A stretch of 51,064 bases of DNA from an uncultured Saprospiraceae bacterium (GTDB lineage Bacteria > Bacteroidota > Bacteroidia > Chitinophagales > Saprospiraceae): assembly GCA_938016265.1 (NCBI GenBank), contig CALLWB010000095.1:1-51064 (forward strand), read 5' to 3'. The translations under genes were made by a program, and so were the position numbers. This document shows, one piece after another, positions 1 to 8,311 of the stretch. Every line of letters begins with the position of its first letter. The stretch's first letter is position 1. The notes under the pieces are model-generated. The model worked only from the letters and a program-made list of their open reading frames with translations. It was not told the DNA's origin and did no database searches.

Positions 1-163
1 TTGTTCTTGCTTTGACATCAATGGTGAAATTCTTTTTTGATTGATATATTTCATAACCTACTGCCGCAACGAGTCCTAATCCAGCATAGTACTTCAATTC
101 AAGTGCGTCGGAATCCGTATTTTTTATGTCCCAAAACACAGTAAAAACACAAACCAACAACAA
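1..163 (-). CDS. possible membrane protein, cut by window edge
   Basis: Directly after the lyase stop codon, and in the same frame, the reading frame stays open to the window edge (about 54 codons). No ATG is visible. A TTG at 161-163 or a GTG a few codons later could start it. The translation has two hydrophobic stretches (LLLVCVFTVFW and YYAGLGLVAAVGYEIY) separated by a polar linker, as in a small membrane protein. Nothing is recognisable by family. The open frame could also be chance, because 54 stop-free codons are not rare in AT-rich DNA. Confidence 0.25.
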   Translation of the reverse strand, partial: MLLVCVFTVFWDIKNTDSDALELKYYAGLGLVAAVGYEIYQSKKNFTIDVKART

Positions 164-1390
164 TCACCGCATTCGCGGAAACACCAAATTCTCCCGCTGG
201 ATTTGTCGCCTTGCTACCGGCAACTTCTCCACCATCTTCAAATAATCGCCATCAGGATACGCACGGTCAGCTATCTGCAAAATTGGAAACATTTCCATTC
301 GGTCGCATTCGCCAATAGTGGGATGAGGCCATCTTTTTAGGGAATCGGTGTAGGGAGTTAGGTGATCAAGTGCAGCGCGCAATCGGGCGTCTTTATCGTT
401 GGCATTCCAAATGTCTACCTCGACGTTTTGTGCGAGATGTGCGACCAGGGACATGGCGTGTAGGTTGTAGATACTGTAAAAAAGGGGACGGGTGCGCGCC
501 ATCTCTTCCGGCATAGAGCCATCCGGTTGGATCTGCGAAGATAGGCGGTTCTGGACGAATTGCTGTGCGATCTGTGTGGCCGCTTCTCGGTTTCCAGAAT
601 AGAGGGCGAAGTACATTGCCTGAGCGTCGTAATACGAACCATGGTTATTCTTAGAAGCAGCTTCCTGAAGGGCCATTTCGTTGGTGGTCAGCCATTCGAA
701 GTACTCCCCTGCCCAGGTTTTTAGATCTTTTCGCTCCGTCGTACTTAGCGCGGAAGAACCCGAGATTAGCAAGGAGCCTTCCAAGGCATGTACCATCAGG
801 CGGCCATCCAGTATACCAGACTTAGTGCCGTTGTTATGGCCAGGTCGGCATTGCGCGTGATTGACATTTGGGTTCATGCGGGTGGCGGCATCCAAGAACC
901 AGACGCGGAGGAGCTCGGCTGCTTTTTTGGCGTACTTTTCTTCTCCGGTTAGGTAGTAGGCAAGTCCTAGTGTTTCGGTATTTAGGCCTAGGGCTCCGAT
1001 TCGTTGGCGATCCGATTCTTTTAGGCTTTGACTGGCGGGATTAGTTTCTCCATCGCGTCGGATATACGGTAGTCCGTCTGGTTTATTGGGGTCTGGCCAC
1101 CAGTAGCGACTGTAGCTGGCATAGTCATGCTTGTCACCGCTTGGTGCGGTTTTCTCCTTGTGGGTTACGGAGAATGGACCTTCTTTTAGCGCTGCTTCGG
1201 CATCCTTCAATAGTTGGTCAAATGCGGGCTTGAGTTTTGGGTCCTTGTTTTTTGTTTGTGTTTTGGTAGTTGCTAGGAACTCGCTGTCCATCAGGATGGT
1301 TGGGGCGAATTGAACGTTGGAGTCTATCGTTTTGCACATGGAGGTTATTAGTGCTGTAATTAGAAGGGTGGCAAGTAGCGTATTTTTCAT
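164..1390 (-). CDS. alginate lyase family protein (PF05426-type)
   Basis: 408 aa. Likely exported polysaccharide lyase that cleaves uronate chains (alginate or related glucuronans) by beta-elimination, probably in the periplasm or at the cell surface. Residues 1-19 are hydrophobic and end in SMC, a poor but possible lipobox (Cys19). The remainder is the all-helical alginate-lyase fold of the PL5/PL38 type: W-rich YSRYWWPDP near 92-101, MNPNVNHAQ near 172-180, and the hallmark KNNHGSYYDAQ at 247-257, which contains the Asn/His/Tyr used in catalysis by this family. Length is normal for the family. The tandem PL7 protein at 36623-38668 is a second alginolytic candidate, so the organism probably uses alginate. 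Exact substrate cannot be read from sequence. Confidence 0.88.
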   Translation of the reverse strand: MKNTLLATLLITALITSMCKTIDSNVQFAPTILMDSEFLATTKTQTKNKDPKLKPAFDQLLKDAEAALKEGPFSVTHKEKTAPSGDKHDYASYSRYWWPDPNKPDGLPYIRRDGETNPASQSLKESDRQRIGALGLNTETLGLAYYLTGEEKYAKKAAELLRVWFLDAATRMNPNVNHAQCRPGHNNGTKSGILDGRLMVHALEGSLLISGSSALSTTERKDLKTWAGEYFEWLTTNEMALQEAASKNNHGSYYDAQAMYFALYSGNREAATQIAQQFVQNRLSSQIQPDGSMPEEMARTRPLFYSIYNLHAMSLVAHLAQNVEVDIWNANDKDARLRAALDHLTPYTDSLKRWPHPTIGECDRMEMFPILQIADRAYPDGDYLKMVEKLPVARRQIQRENLVFPRMR

Positions 1391-1711
1391 TTTGACTAAT
1401 TGGGTTTAATACAGGCTAAGCTACTAAATATTTTATAGGTATTGAAGGTTGATGCATAAGAGGTCGTCGAAAGGGGAGCGGAGGTATTGCCCTTGGTATT
1501 CTGACGTCACCTACCTTTCCTTTTTTCCATTTCCAATTTTGGCTGTCGATTATTTCTAAACTTGGAATTCTGACAAATTCTTGATAAATGTACTGCATTT
1601 CCTTCTTCTAAGGCGGTATTCTTGGAAATTACTAGAGTTTCACCACGACTTAATCGGATTAAAAAGGGTGTTAAACATCTTCAAGTTTACTACTCTGATT
1701 ACTAAATATTT
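1391..1711. other. intergenic region, no gene seen
   Basis: A 321-base AT-rich spacer between the sulfurtransferase stop and the lyase start. It must hold the lyase promoter, but I see no convincing Bacteroidota -33/-7 pair. The only open frame (1416-1598, minus) has no coding character. Confidence 0.5.
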
Positions 1712-2551
1712 TTAATCAATGCTGAGGAATTTTTTATTTTTCTCGGCATACTCTGTCCAGGAGCCGTCATAGATATATTTACTCTTTTTGTAAGCTATTT
1801 CACTTGCCAATAAGACGATGCAAGCCGTCAAGCCTGATCCACAACTGAACACCAATTCCTTGTCTTGGTCGGCTTTTTCATTAAATATTTTGTATAATTC
1901 TTGCGTCGTTTTAAATTTCCCATCGTTCAATAAATCGGTATAGGGGATGTTAATGGAGTTGGGGATGTTGCCGCTCTGCAGGTGTTTTCTTGGCTCTGGT
2001 GCTGTTCCATCAAAACGCCCTTTTGAACGGGCATCGACTACTAGAAAATTTTCAGTTTCGATATTCTCCATTATCGCATCAAATTCAAAAACATAATCTT
2101 TATGGAATTCGCTTTTAAAATTGCCAGTTGGGTAGACTGCAGGCAATGCTGATTTATTGATGGTTGCGTATCCTTTTTTCATCCATTCAACAAGCCCGCC
2201 ATTCAAAACGCGTACATTATCGTGCCCCATAGCTTTAAATAGCCACCAAACTCTTGGACTCGTATAAACCCCTAAATTATCGTACACAATTATCTCCGAG
2301 TCCTTGTTTATTCCTAGCGATTGGCATTCTTGTTCGAATTGCAATCCGGAAGGTACGGTGTTTGGAAAGTTGCTGTTTTTGTTGGTCAATCGCTCCTTGA
2401 TATTCAGTATTCTCGAATTGGGTATGCATACCCCTTGCGCTGTGGATATCTGCTTATTCACCGTACTTTCTGGACTTGCATCTAGTAGTACTAATTTTTC
2501 GTTTGTGAGATTTTCTTTCAACCATTCAACGGAGACTATTTGTTTTTGCAT
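1712..2551 (-). CDS. sseA: 3-mercaptopyruvate-type sulfurtransferase, two rhodanese domains
   Basis: 279 aa. Cytosolic enzyme that moves sulfane sulfur from 3-mercaptopyruvate (or thiosulfate) to a thiol or cyanide acceptor. Residues 1-130 form the inactive N-terminal rhodanese domain (VLLDASPES; IIVYDN; SPRVWWLFKAMGHDNV). Residues 145-279 form the active domain with DARSKGRFDG and the active-site loop CGSGLTAC beginning at Cys237. The CGSG(V/L)TA loop is the one typical of SseA/MST enzymes; thiosulfate rhodaneses have CRxG loops. Length matches the family and there is no signal peptide. The start is the only ATG in a suitable place. Confidence 0.92.
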   Translation of the reverse strand: MQKQIVSVEWLKENLTNEKLVLLDASPESTVNKQISTAQGVCIPNSRILNIKERLTNKNSNFPNTVPSGLQFEQECQSLGINKDSEIIVYDNLGVYTSPRVWWLFKAMGHDNVRVLNGGLVEWMKKGYATINKSALPAVYPTGNFKSEFHKDYVFEFDAIMENIETENFLVVDARSKGRFDGTAPEPRKHLQSGNIPNSINIPYTDLLNDGKFKTTQELYKIFNEKADQDKELVFSCGSGLTACIVLLASEIAYKKSKYIYDGSWTEYAEKNKKFLSID

Positions 2552-2595
2552 ATTGTTGTTCTTGTATGATGTTCCTATGCTTTACGCGCAAAGAT

Positions 2596-2619
2596 AAAGA
2601 CGACTTTTTAATCGTCTTT
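2596..2619. terminator. perfect 8-bp hairpin after glsA
   Basis: AAAGACGA (2596-2603) pairs perfectly with TCGTCTTT (2612-2619) across an 8-base T-rich loop. It lies 68 nt after the glutaminase stop and 45 nt before the sulfurtransferase start. No T-run follows on either strand, so terminator is only one reading. It also belongs to the set of junction palindromes discussed in the findings. Confidence 0.45.
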
Positions 2620-2686
2620 CAGACTTTTAGTCAGCACTATGGCTTCCTTTTTAACGGTGATTAGTAATAAACCTCCTAACTACTTT

Positions 2687-3613
2687 TCAAAAAATGGAGG
2701 ATTCCGTCACGGTAGTAAATTGTTCTAAAAATTTCATCCCACGATAGGAATTTCCTTTTTCATTTAATTTCGGACTCCAAACGGCTAAGCAATAGTTATC
2801 CGGGTGTACGGCCAATATTCCTCCTCCGACGCCACTTTTCCCAGGCAGGCCAACTTTAAATGAAAACTCTCCAGACTCATCATAAAATCCACAGGTTTGC
2901 ATGATGGCATTGATTCTTTTTGATTTGTGCCTATTTAATACTCTATTATTTTCTTTTGTTCTAAACTCTACGTGCGCTAAAAACATAAACGCTTTAGTCA
3001 ATTCCTCACAACTCATTTCTATGGAGCACATGTGAAAATAGAAATCTAATACTTCATTGGCGTCATTTTCTATATTACCAAAAGACTTGATAAAATTACA
3101 AAGTGCAATGTTTCGATAGCCTACGGATTTCTCTGATCTTGCTACTGATTCGGAATAGTTAATCGCTTTGTTAGCAGATATTTCTCTTATAAAGTTGATA
3201 AAATCTGTGGCTGGTTCTTTTAGATTACTAATAAGGATATCGCAAATCACCATTGCACCAGCATTTATCAGTGGGTTTCTTGGTATTCCTTCATCCGCCT
3301 CCAATTGCAACAAGGAGTTAAATGGATTACCTGATGGCTCTACACCAACTCTTTCCCATATTTTATCTCCTATCAACTGATACGCTAAGCTTAAGGAAAA
3401 AACTTTCGAAATACTTTGAATTGAAAATTTAGTTTGACAATCTCCTACCCCAAAACTTTCTCCTTGTGTCGTTAGCAAATGAGCCCCAAATTTATCAGGG
3501 TTTACTCTCGATAGCTCGGGGATATATTGAGCGACTTCTCCTTGATCCCCTTCCTTAATAATCAGTTGATATACTTCCTCTAAGATCTCTTGACTGTAAA
3601 GTTTATTTTTCAT
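2687..3613 (-). CDS. glsA: glutaminase
   Basis: 308 aa, the usual length of bacterial glutaminase A. Hydrolyses L-glutamine to glutamate and ammonia in the cytosol. The fold belongs to the serine beta-lactamase/DD-peptidase superfamily. The catalytic SxxK is S67-I-S-K70 (FSIQSISKVF), following the family segment GDCQTKFSIQSISKVFS. Other family signatures are NPLINAGAM, SVGYRNIALCNF and near the C-terminus LPGKSGVGGGILAV. The start ATG leaves a normal N-terminus (IPELSRVNPDKFG follows near residue 31). Neighbours are unrelated, so no operon role is implied. Confidence 0.95.
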   Translation of the reverse strand: MKNKLYSQEILEEVYQLIIKEGDQGEVAQYIPELSRVNPDKFGAHLLTTQGESFGVGDCQTKFSIQSISKVFSLSLAYQLIGDKIWERVGVEPSGNPFNSLLQLEADEGIPRNPLINAGAMVICDILISNLKEPATDFINFIREISANKAINYSESVARSEKSVGYRNIALCNFIKSFGNIENDANEVLDFYFHMCSIEMSCEELTKAFMFLAHVEFRTKENNRVLNRHKSKRINAIMQTCGFYDESGEFSFKVGLPGKSGVGGGILAVHPDNYCLAVWSPKLNEKGNSYRGMKFLEQFTTVTESSIF

Positions 3614-3670
3614 GCATGCTTCGTTATTTCTTTCAAGACTTATCCTTCCATTGTCAAGGTAGGAAAAATA

Positions 3671-3719
3671 AGTAACGTTCGTGTGCTTGCTAGTCTTTTT
3701 TGGAATAGGAGCGCTTACT
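3671..3719. repeat. bulged inverted repeat at glsA/VOC junction
   Basis: AGTAACG (3671-3677) pairs with CGCTTACT (3712-3719), with a single extra C in the right arm, around a 34-base loop. It begins 13 nt after the stop of the VOC gene and ends 57 nt before the glutaminase start. The arms are short, so chance occurrence is possible for this one taken alone. Confidence 0.35.
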
Positions 3720-3732
3720 GCTGGTTGCAGAC

Positions 3733-4122
3733 TTAGGATTGGACATCATCATTTACTTCAACCCAATATCCATTTGGGTCTTGAAAGTAAATCTGTTTAA
3801 TCCCATCTTTTCTTTCGTAAACTTTATTAGGTGTATCCAGCCAATCAAAGTAATCCATTTTCAATTCATTTAGATGCCTAATAAATGAGTTTAAATCAGA
3901 GGTTGTTAACGCAAAATGGACGGCTTTATTGGTTTTTATTTCAGCATTTGGCCGTGGAATCAGATGGAGCTGTTTGCCCTCGCCTATTGATAGCCATCTA
4001 GTTTTAGAATCAGAAGCTGTATTCTTAATTTCTTTGAGTTGAAACACCTTTTGATAAAACGCAATTGATTCATTAACATCCTTTACAGAAAGTGCTAGGT
4101 GGTTGAATAAAAAATTAGGCAT
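3733..4122 (-). CDS. VOC (glyoxalase/bleomycin-resistance) family protein
   Basis: 129 aa, a single vicinal-oxygen-chelate domain made of two beta-alpha-beta-beta-beta modules. Putative metal ligands are His8 (FNHLALSV), His69 (KAVHFAL) and Glu122 (GYWVEVND), the positions normally used by glyoxalase I and related dioxygenases. The C-terminal DPNGYWVEV is the classic VOC ending. The substrate cannot be predicted: lactoylglutathione-lyase-like, thiol-transferase-like and dioxygenase-like members share this pattern. No signal peptide. Confidence 0.85.
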   Translation of the reverse strand: MPNFLFNHLALSVKDVNESIAFYQKVFQLKEIKNTASDSKTRWLSIGEGKQLHLIPRPNAEIKTNKAVHFALTTSDLNSFIRHLNELKMDYFDWLDTPNKVYERKDGIKQIYFQDPNGYWVEVNDDVQS

Positions 4123-4196
4123 ATATCAAGGAAAATTATTATTAAATTTCATTTTAACAAGGAACCAATCCAATTTTATTGAAGGTTAAATTTGCA

Positions 4197-4302
4197 TAAG
4201 CACAACATTCCAAAACTGGTGACTATTCCTAGTGTACAAGATACCACTTCCCACTAAGTTTCCAAAAATCGTCCGAGTGTTTACAGTTCCTGCGCCTGCT
4301 TA
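4197..4302. repeat. long bulged inverted repeat at VOC/GNAT junction
   Basis: Outer arms TAAGCA (4197-4202) and TGCTTA (4297-4302), inner arms AACTG (4214-4218) and CAGTT (4284-4288), with unpaired segments of unequal length (11 and 8 nt) between the arms. The structure starts 5 nt after the GNAT stop codon (4308-4310). Its left end shares TTGCATAA (4192-4199) with the left end of the palindrome at 7696 (7694-7701). Confidence 0.4.
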
Positions 4303-4307
4303 CAACA

Positions 4308-5162
4308 TTAGATCTCTTCCAAGGTGGATTTCCCGCTTGATTTATCGCCAGACGTCCATTCCCAAGTTTCGAATAGACGTATTTTTCCATTCTCCATAAT
4401 TTCAGGTTTAGAAGAACATTTCCCAGTCATTAATTCTCCTTTCAGGTTTACTTGGTGATAACGCATCTCAATAGTCCCTTTTTCGTCCACTAAACCGATT
4501 AAATGGCCTTTTTGTATTTGGCCACCGCTATAGTTGGAGGTTAGTATATTGCCGTCTTGTTTGTATTCAAAGATGGTTTCTTCTGATGTTTCTCCATTGT
4601 CGGAATTTTCAACAGGACGGAATCGTCTATTATTGTAATTTATAGTGCTTTCCGTTTGGGGAGTTCTTTGAAACAAGCAGACGGGGCCTTCACTATAGTG
4701 TTTAGGCAAATCATCTACCTTCTCCAATTTTTTTGTGCCTAGGAAATCAAACCCAAGTTTCCCATAATATCCAATCAACCCTTTGTTTAAACCCACGGTA
4801 TCCAATCTTACATATTTCAAGGAGTTGTCAATACAGTAATTGTCTGCCCATGCTACCAAATGTTTCACGAGGCTTCGTCCCCGAAAATCAGGGTTGGTTG
4901 CAATTCTGTGGATATAGACAGACGGCTCTAAATTTTTGTCTCCCCAAATTAGCGCATCATTTAAGGTGGTCGCCCAAATACAAGCAATTTCATTATCAAT
5001 GATCAATTTCCATTGTCTACAGTCTTCGATTTCTTCAACAATCATTTCTCTGGCAAACTCAGGCCAAGCCACTTGTTGTTTTGACTTCATAAAAGCTGTC
5101 GCCACCCGATACAATTCCAAAATTTTCGAAACGTCCTTTAAGTCGCTATTTCTTATTTCCAT
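4308..5162 (-). CDS. GNAT acetyltransferase fused to an acetylglutamate-synthase-labelled domain
   Basis: 284 aa, cytosolic, two domains. Residues 1-165 form a GNAT N-acetyltransferase: AWPEFAREMI region, IHRIATNPDFRGRSLVKHL with the acetyl-CoA pyrophosphate-binding motif (R-G-R-S-L variant of Q/RxxGxG/A), and YGKLGFDFLG, the conserved C-terminal strand of the fold. Residues 175-284 are a separate beta-rich domain (NYNNRRFRPV ... NYSGGQIQKGHLIG ... MRYHQVNLKGELMTG ... TWEWTSGD) that usually occurs alone in Bacteroidota and is often labelled N-acetylglutamate synthase without biochemical support. The fusion suggests the domains act on the same metabolite, but that is inference. Substrate unknown. 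Confidence 0.85.
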   Translation of the reverse strand: MEIRNSDLKDVSKILELYRVATAFMKSKQQVAWPEFAREMIVEEIEDCRQWKLIIDNEIACIWATTLNDALIWGDKNLEPSVYIHRIATNPDFRGRSLVKHLVAWADNYCIDNSLKYVRLDTVGLNKGLIGYYGKLGFDFLGTKKLEKVDDLPKHYSEGPVCLFQRTPQTESTINYNNRRFRPVENSDNGETSEETIFEYKQDGNILTSNYSGGQIQKGHLIGLVDEKGTIEMRYHQVNLKGELMTGKCSSKPEIMENGKIRLFETWEWTSGDKSSGKSTLEEI

Positions 5163-5216
5163 AATGTTGTTGTTTGTTGCTAAACTTTGCCCGACAGGAA
5201 TAATATCGTGATTCTT

Positions 5217-6059
5217 TTACGCTTTTTCAAGTTCAAATATGGTAATTTCAGGCCTTACATTAAACCTGACTTGCCATAAATGCCCAACTGCTCGATTCAC
5301 ATATAACGTTCTTCCGTCTTTCAAGTCAATTTCGCCCTGTGCGTATTTTTTATTCTTGACAGGCAACATTGGTGCGTTTAAAAATGGCGGTTTACATTGT
5401 CCACCGTGGGTGTGTCCAGATAGAATCCATCCTTTATATCCATTCCAAACCTCTAAATCGCAAACATCAGGATTATGACATAACAATATGTTGGCTTTGG
5501 TACGGTCATAGTCTTTCATTACTTCCTCGGGAGCGAAATTCAATCCCCAATAATCATCAAATCCAATAATATTCAATCCTTCAATTTCTACCTGGGCATT
5601 TTTGAGTACGTCTATTCCTACACTTTTCAATTGTTCCGAAATTCTGTCTGCTACAGTTTGCTCCGCCCAATTTTTTCCATAATCGTGGTTTCCAAGTATC
5701 CCTATTGTTCCAATTTTTCCTTTTACTGTATGTTTAAGTACTTCAGCCAATTGACTAAACTGTTCTTTACTTTCGTAGCTTACATAATCGCCAGTGTAAA
5801 CAACAAAATCGGGATCAAATTTCTGTGCTTTTTTAAAGGAGTCAATTATGTAACTATAGTCAAATCGATTGCCAATGTGGATATCACTTATCTGCATAAG
5901 TGTCTTTCCTACAAGATTTTCTGGTAAGTTGGTAATTGGCATTTTTCGTTTCACAAATTCTAACCAAAACGGTTCAATTTGCCAGGTATAAATACCAGTG
6001 GCAAATCCTAGCCCTAGGGTTCCCCAAAAAGTTCGTTTTATGAATTTCCTTCTTTTCAT
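5217..6059 (-). CDS. metallophosphoesterase, membrane-anchored or Tat-exported (YaeI/YkuE-like)
   Basis: 280 aa from the ATG at 6059. The frame is open 16 codons further to 6107, but only the later start puts the RRKFIKR signal and the following hydrophobic stretch (FWGTLGLGFATGIYTW) at the N-terminus. Metallophosphoesterase motifs: D59-x-H61 (ISDIHIGN), G-D91 (YTGDYV), GNHD at 123-126, a later LCHNPD, and GHTHGGQ near the C-terminus. These form the dinuclear metal site. The closest known type is the YaeI/YkuE phosphodiesterase group, some of which act on UDP-2,3-diacylglucosamine or membrane-linked phosphodiesters. The substrate here is unknown. Confidence 0.85.
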   Translation of the reverse strand: MKRRKFIKRTFWGTLGLGFATGIYTWQIEPFWLEFVKRKMPITNLPENLVGKTLMQISDIHIGNRFDYSYIIDSFKKAQKFDPDFVVYTGDYVSYESKEQFSQLAEVLKHTVKGKIGTIGILGNHDYGKNWAEQTVADRISEQLKSVGIDVLKNAQVEIEGLNIIGFDDYWGLNFAPEEVMKDYDRTKANILLCHNPDVCDLEVWNGYKGWILSGHTHGGQCKPPFLNAPMLPVKNKKYAQGEIDLKDGRTLYVNRAVGHLWQVRFNVRPEITIFELEKA

Positions 6060-6363
6060 TTGAATTGGCAATACCGACCATTGTATTCGTCTCCTACGAA
6101 GGAGCATCTGCGACCATACTCCTAGTGTGCGCCCAACATGGGCATACTTTCCTATCGTAAGATAGGAATATTTTTTCTAGGCTGGCATACCAGAGGGTCA
6201 AAGTCCCTTGGACAAGGAGGTAATGCTTAGAAGGCCCAGTGTAGACGAGGGCTAAAATTGGATATAGGCAAGGGAATCAACACCTAAAATTCTAATCACC
6301 TAATTTACTTTTGGGGGGTGCTTTTCAAGCATTACTATGTTGGACTTGATTGGTCGAAGTTTT
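6060..6363. other. spacer with perfect hairpin 6149-6168
   Basis: 304 bases between a VOC stop and the phosphoesterase start, no coding frame. It contains a perfect 8-bp hairpin with 4-base loop (TTCCTATC gtaa GATAGGAA, 6149-6168) followed on the plus strand by TATTTTTTC, which would be a good intrinsic terminator for plus-strand transcription although the genes run minus. A second small stem, GCCC aacat GGGC, is at 6131-6143. Confidence 0.55.
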
Positions 6364-6810
6364 CTATTCTTGAGTTGGAATTGGTGTACAGATTTCAATA
6401 ATAAATCCGTTCAAATCCCTTATGTAACCGACAGTTTGTCCCCACGGTTTTATAACTGACTGCGCTAAAAGCACTGCGCCGTTATTTATTGCACTTTCCA
6501 TCGTTTTTTCAACATTGGAGGTGGTAAAAGCTAGTTCAAATCCAAACGGTTTTTTGTTTAAATCACTTTCTATGAAACCTTTTTTAAAATTAGATTTGCC
6601 AAGTTCAAGATTTGCGAAAGCAAGGGTTGTTATTCCAGACTTTATTTCTCCATAGTCCTTTTCAGGTGTTAGCATTTTTTCTTGAAATCCAAATGATTTC
6701 TTGTAAAATTCCATTGTTTTCGGTACGTCTTTCACGTAGAGAATAGTGTAAGCAAATTGAACATCCATTTCTTTTGTTTGAAGTTGGTGATTGTTTGTTA
6801 AATTTTTCAT
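6364..6810 (-). CDS. VOC family protein (glyoxalase-like)
   Basis: 148 aa, one VOC domain. Recognisable family segments are FAYTILYVKDVPKTMEFYK at the start, GFELAFTTSNVEKTM in the middle and GYIRDLNGFIIEICTP at the end. The first metal-ligand position is Tyr in FAYTILY and not His, while Glu in FIIEICTP is kept, so this is not a canonical glyoxalase I. It may bind a ligand without catalysis, as in antibiotic-sequestering members. Met15 (start at 6768) would give the usual compact N-terminus and is an equally plausible start. The AraC gene at 6940 lies upstream on the same strand. Confidence 0.83.
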   Translation of the reverse strand: MKNLTNNHQLQTKEMDVQFAYTILYVKDVPKTMEFYKKSFGFQEKMLTPEKDYGEIKSGITTLAFANLELGKSNFKKGFIESDLNKKPFGFELAFTTSNVEKTMESAINNGAVLLAQSVIKPWGQTVGYIRDLNGFIIEICTPIPTQE

Positions 6811-6939
6811 GAGTTATTATTCTTGTTTTGACAAGAAAGGAGAAGTAATACGCCAATTGACAAATTGCAAGTTTTCCTATCGTTGTTTAGGTGACAAAGT
6901 TACTCGACTAAAAAAAAATCACTTTGTAAAAAAACGACA

Positions 6940-7665
6940 TTACCTAAAATAACTCGGATTTTCGCCTGAAATTCGGTTAAATTCATAGTTCATATGGGAA
7001 TGGTCAAAAAAGCCTCTATTAAAAGCGATTTCTAAAAGGCTTCTATCTTTAAAATTTGTTATTGCTTCTTTGGCATTTTTGAAACGAACTATTCTTGAAA
7101 ATTCCTTAACCGTAAGACCGACATAACTTTTGAAACGCCTTTCCAATTGTCTTAAACTTATATGGTTTGACTTTGCTAAATCTTTAACATTTACGATGCC
7201 TTTTAACGACCTTATATTTTGTGCTACCGCTAAAATCAGTAGGTCTTGTCTTTGGTAATTTTCGTTAAAGGATGTTGTTATAAAATTTTCGAGAAAGATG
7301 ATTTTATCTGTTATTGTTTCTAAGTCAATTAGTTGATGGAAAACATTTAGGTTGTTTGATGGAAATATTTGCGATAATTCTACTCGTAAATTTTTAGTTT
7401 CGCTAAGTGGTATTTTTGAAAAAGAACCAAACTTTTCTGTTTTAAAACGGACTCCAATTAAATTCGACTTGGTCCTTAGTTCTATAAGTTGATAATTTGT
7501 CATAACTCCTGATAGGAATCCGTTGTTTAGATTAAGATCAACGATCAAATCGGTGCAGGTATCTGGTAATACTTTGAAGTTTTCACTCGTGTTATTATTC
7601 GAGAATGTCCAAAAAGAGTCAATGACATTGTTAAGTCTTTCTGATGGTTTTATCTCTTGATACAT
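6940..7665 (-). CDS. AraC-family transcriptional regulator
   Basis: 241 aa. Residues 1-135 are a sensor-like N-terminal domain beginning YQEIKPSERLNNVIDSFWTF, which resembles the DUF6597-type domain found on many Bacteroidota AraC proteins. Residues 140-241 are the two helix-turn-helix motifs (DLAKSNHISLRQLERRFKSY and LLEIAFNRGFFDHSHMNYEF), ending GENPSYFR at the very C-terminus. It sits 130 bp upstream of the VOC gene at 6364 on the same strand and may control it, a common AraC-VOC pairing. The effector is unknown. Confidence 0.88.
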   Translation of the reverse strand: MYQEIKPSERLNNVIDSFWTFSNNNTSENFKVLPDTCTDLIVDLNLNNGFLSGVMTNYQLIELRTKSNLIGVRFKTEKFGSFSKIPLSETKNLRVELSQIFPSNNLNVFHQLIDLETITDKIIFLENFITTSFNENYQRQDLLILAVAQNIRSLKGIVNVKDLAKSNHISLRQLERRFKSYVGLTVKEFSRIVRFKNAKEAITNFKDRSLLEIAFNRGFFDHSHMNYEFNRISGENPSYFR

Positions 7666-7695
7666 TGCTTTTTTTTTTAATTACATAGAACACTT

Positions 7696-7739
7696 GCATA
7701 AACGTGATTCCCCTTTCGAGTGGTGTTTTCACTATATGC
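7696..7739. repeat. imperfect inverted repeat upstream of AraC
   Basis: GCATA (7696-7700) plus GTGA (7704-7707) pair with TCAC (7729-7732) plus TATGC (7735-7739); the spacers between the paired blocks are 3 and 2 nt. It lies 30 nt upstream of the AraC start. A separate perfect hairpin, GTGCA ggaca TGCAC, is at 7799-7813 in the same spacer. Confidence 0.35.
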
Positions 7740-7872
7740 TGCTACTATGATACCGATTCGAAGTAAGTATCCAATCTTGAACGATTTGACGAAACGCCGT
7801 GCAGGACATGCACTGTGACTGCAGAGGTGTTTTAACAACTACTTTATTTTAAAAATAACTATCAATAGAGTT

Positions 7873-8205
7873 TCACTTTTTTATTTTAACTCCAATATTT
7901 TTTAACTGTTCAATTTTTCGGGATCTAATCATTTTTTTACTATTGCCAAAATCCAATTCTTCGTTTAACCACTTCGTCCTATATCTGTTCCAATCCTCTT
8001 CTGTGGAATCACTATTGCATTCATAACCATATTCTATACCACAACCACAAATTCCATAGGAAGGGGTTGCTGTGTTATCGTAGGCTCTAAAATCTTTATT
8101 TTCCGATTTTTCTCCACAAACTGGACAAAGCGCAAATCCATCATTACTTATTGGCATTTTGATTTCAGAACCGCTTTGTTGATGTTTTACAATTTCGTAT
8201 TTCAT
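7873..8205 (-). CDS. small protein with putative zinc ribbon
   Basis: 110 aa, unknown function. A CPVCGEKSEN knuckle at about 28 and ICGCGIEYGYEC near 53-64 supply four or more cysteines in a zinc-ribbon arrangement. The mid-part EEDWNRYRTKWLNEEL is acidic/aromatic and the C-terminus is Lys-rich (RSRKIEQLKNIGVKIKK). No signal peptide or membrane segment. Small proteins of this kind are often orphan members of accessory regions or polymorphic-toxin immunity families; no toxin is adjacent, so I assign no role. Confidence 0.7.
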   Translation of the reverse strand: MKYEIVKHQQSGSEIKMPISNDGFALCPVCGEKSENKDFRAYDNTATPSYGICGCGIEYGYECNSDSTEEDWNRYRTKWLNEELDFGNSKKMIRSRKIEQLKNIGVKIKK

Positions 8206-8217
8206 ATAAATGCTAAA

Positions 8218-8282
8218 AATTCCTTCGTTTTCCCGTTGTTAGAAATGCTTATCTATTATATCAACGAGGGGAAACGGGAATT
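8218..8282. repeat. 18-bp bulged inverted repeat
   Basis: The clearest junction palindrome. Both arms are 21 nt (8218-8238 and 8262-8282) and can form about 18 base pairs in four blocks (AATTCC, CGTTT, CCC, GTTG). A TT bulge in the left arm and a TC bulge in the right arm interrupt them, around a 23-nt loop. It lies 30 nt after the upstream gene's stop and 13 nt before the zinc-ribbon start. There is no T-tract, so it does not look like a classic intrinsic terminator. Confidence 0.6.
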
Positions 8283-8311
8283 AGTTGGTTGGGTTTGGAG
8301 ACTTGAAATAA

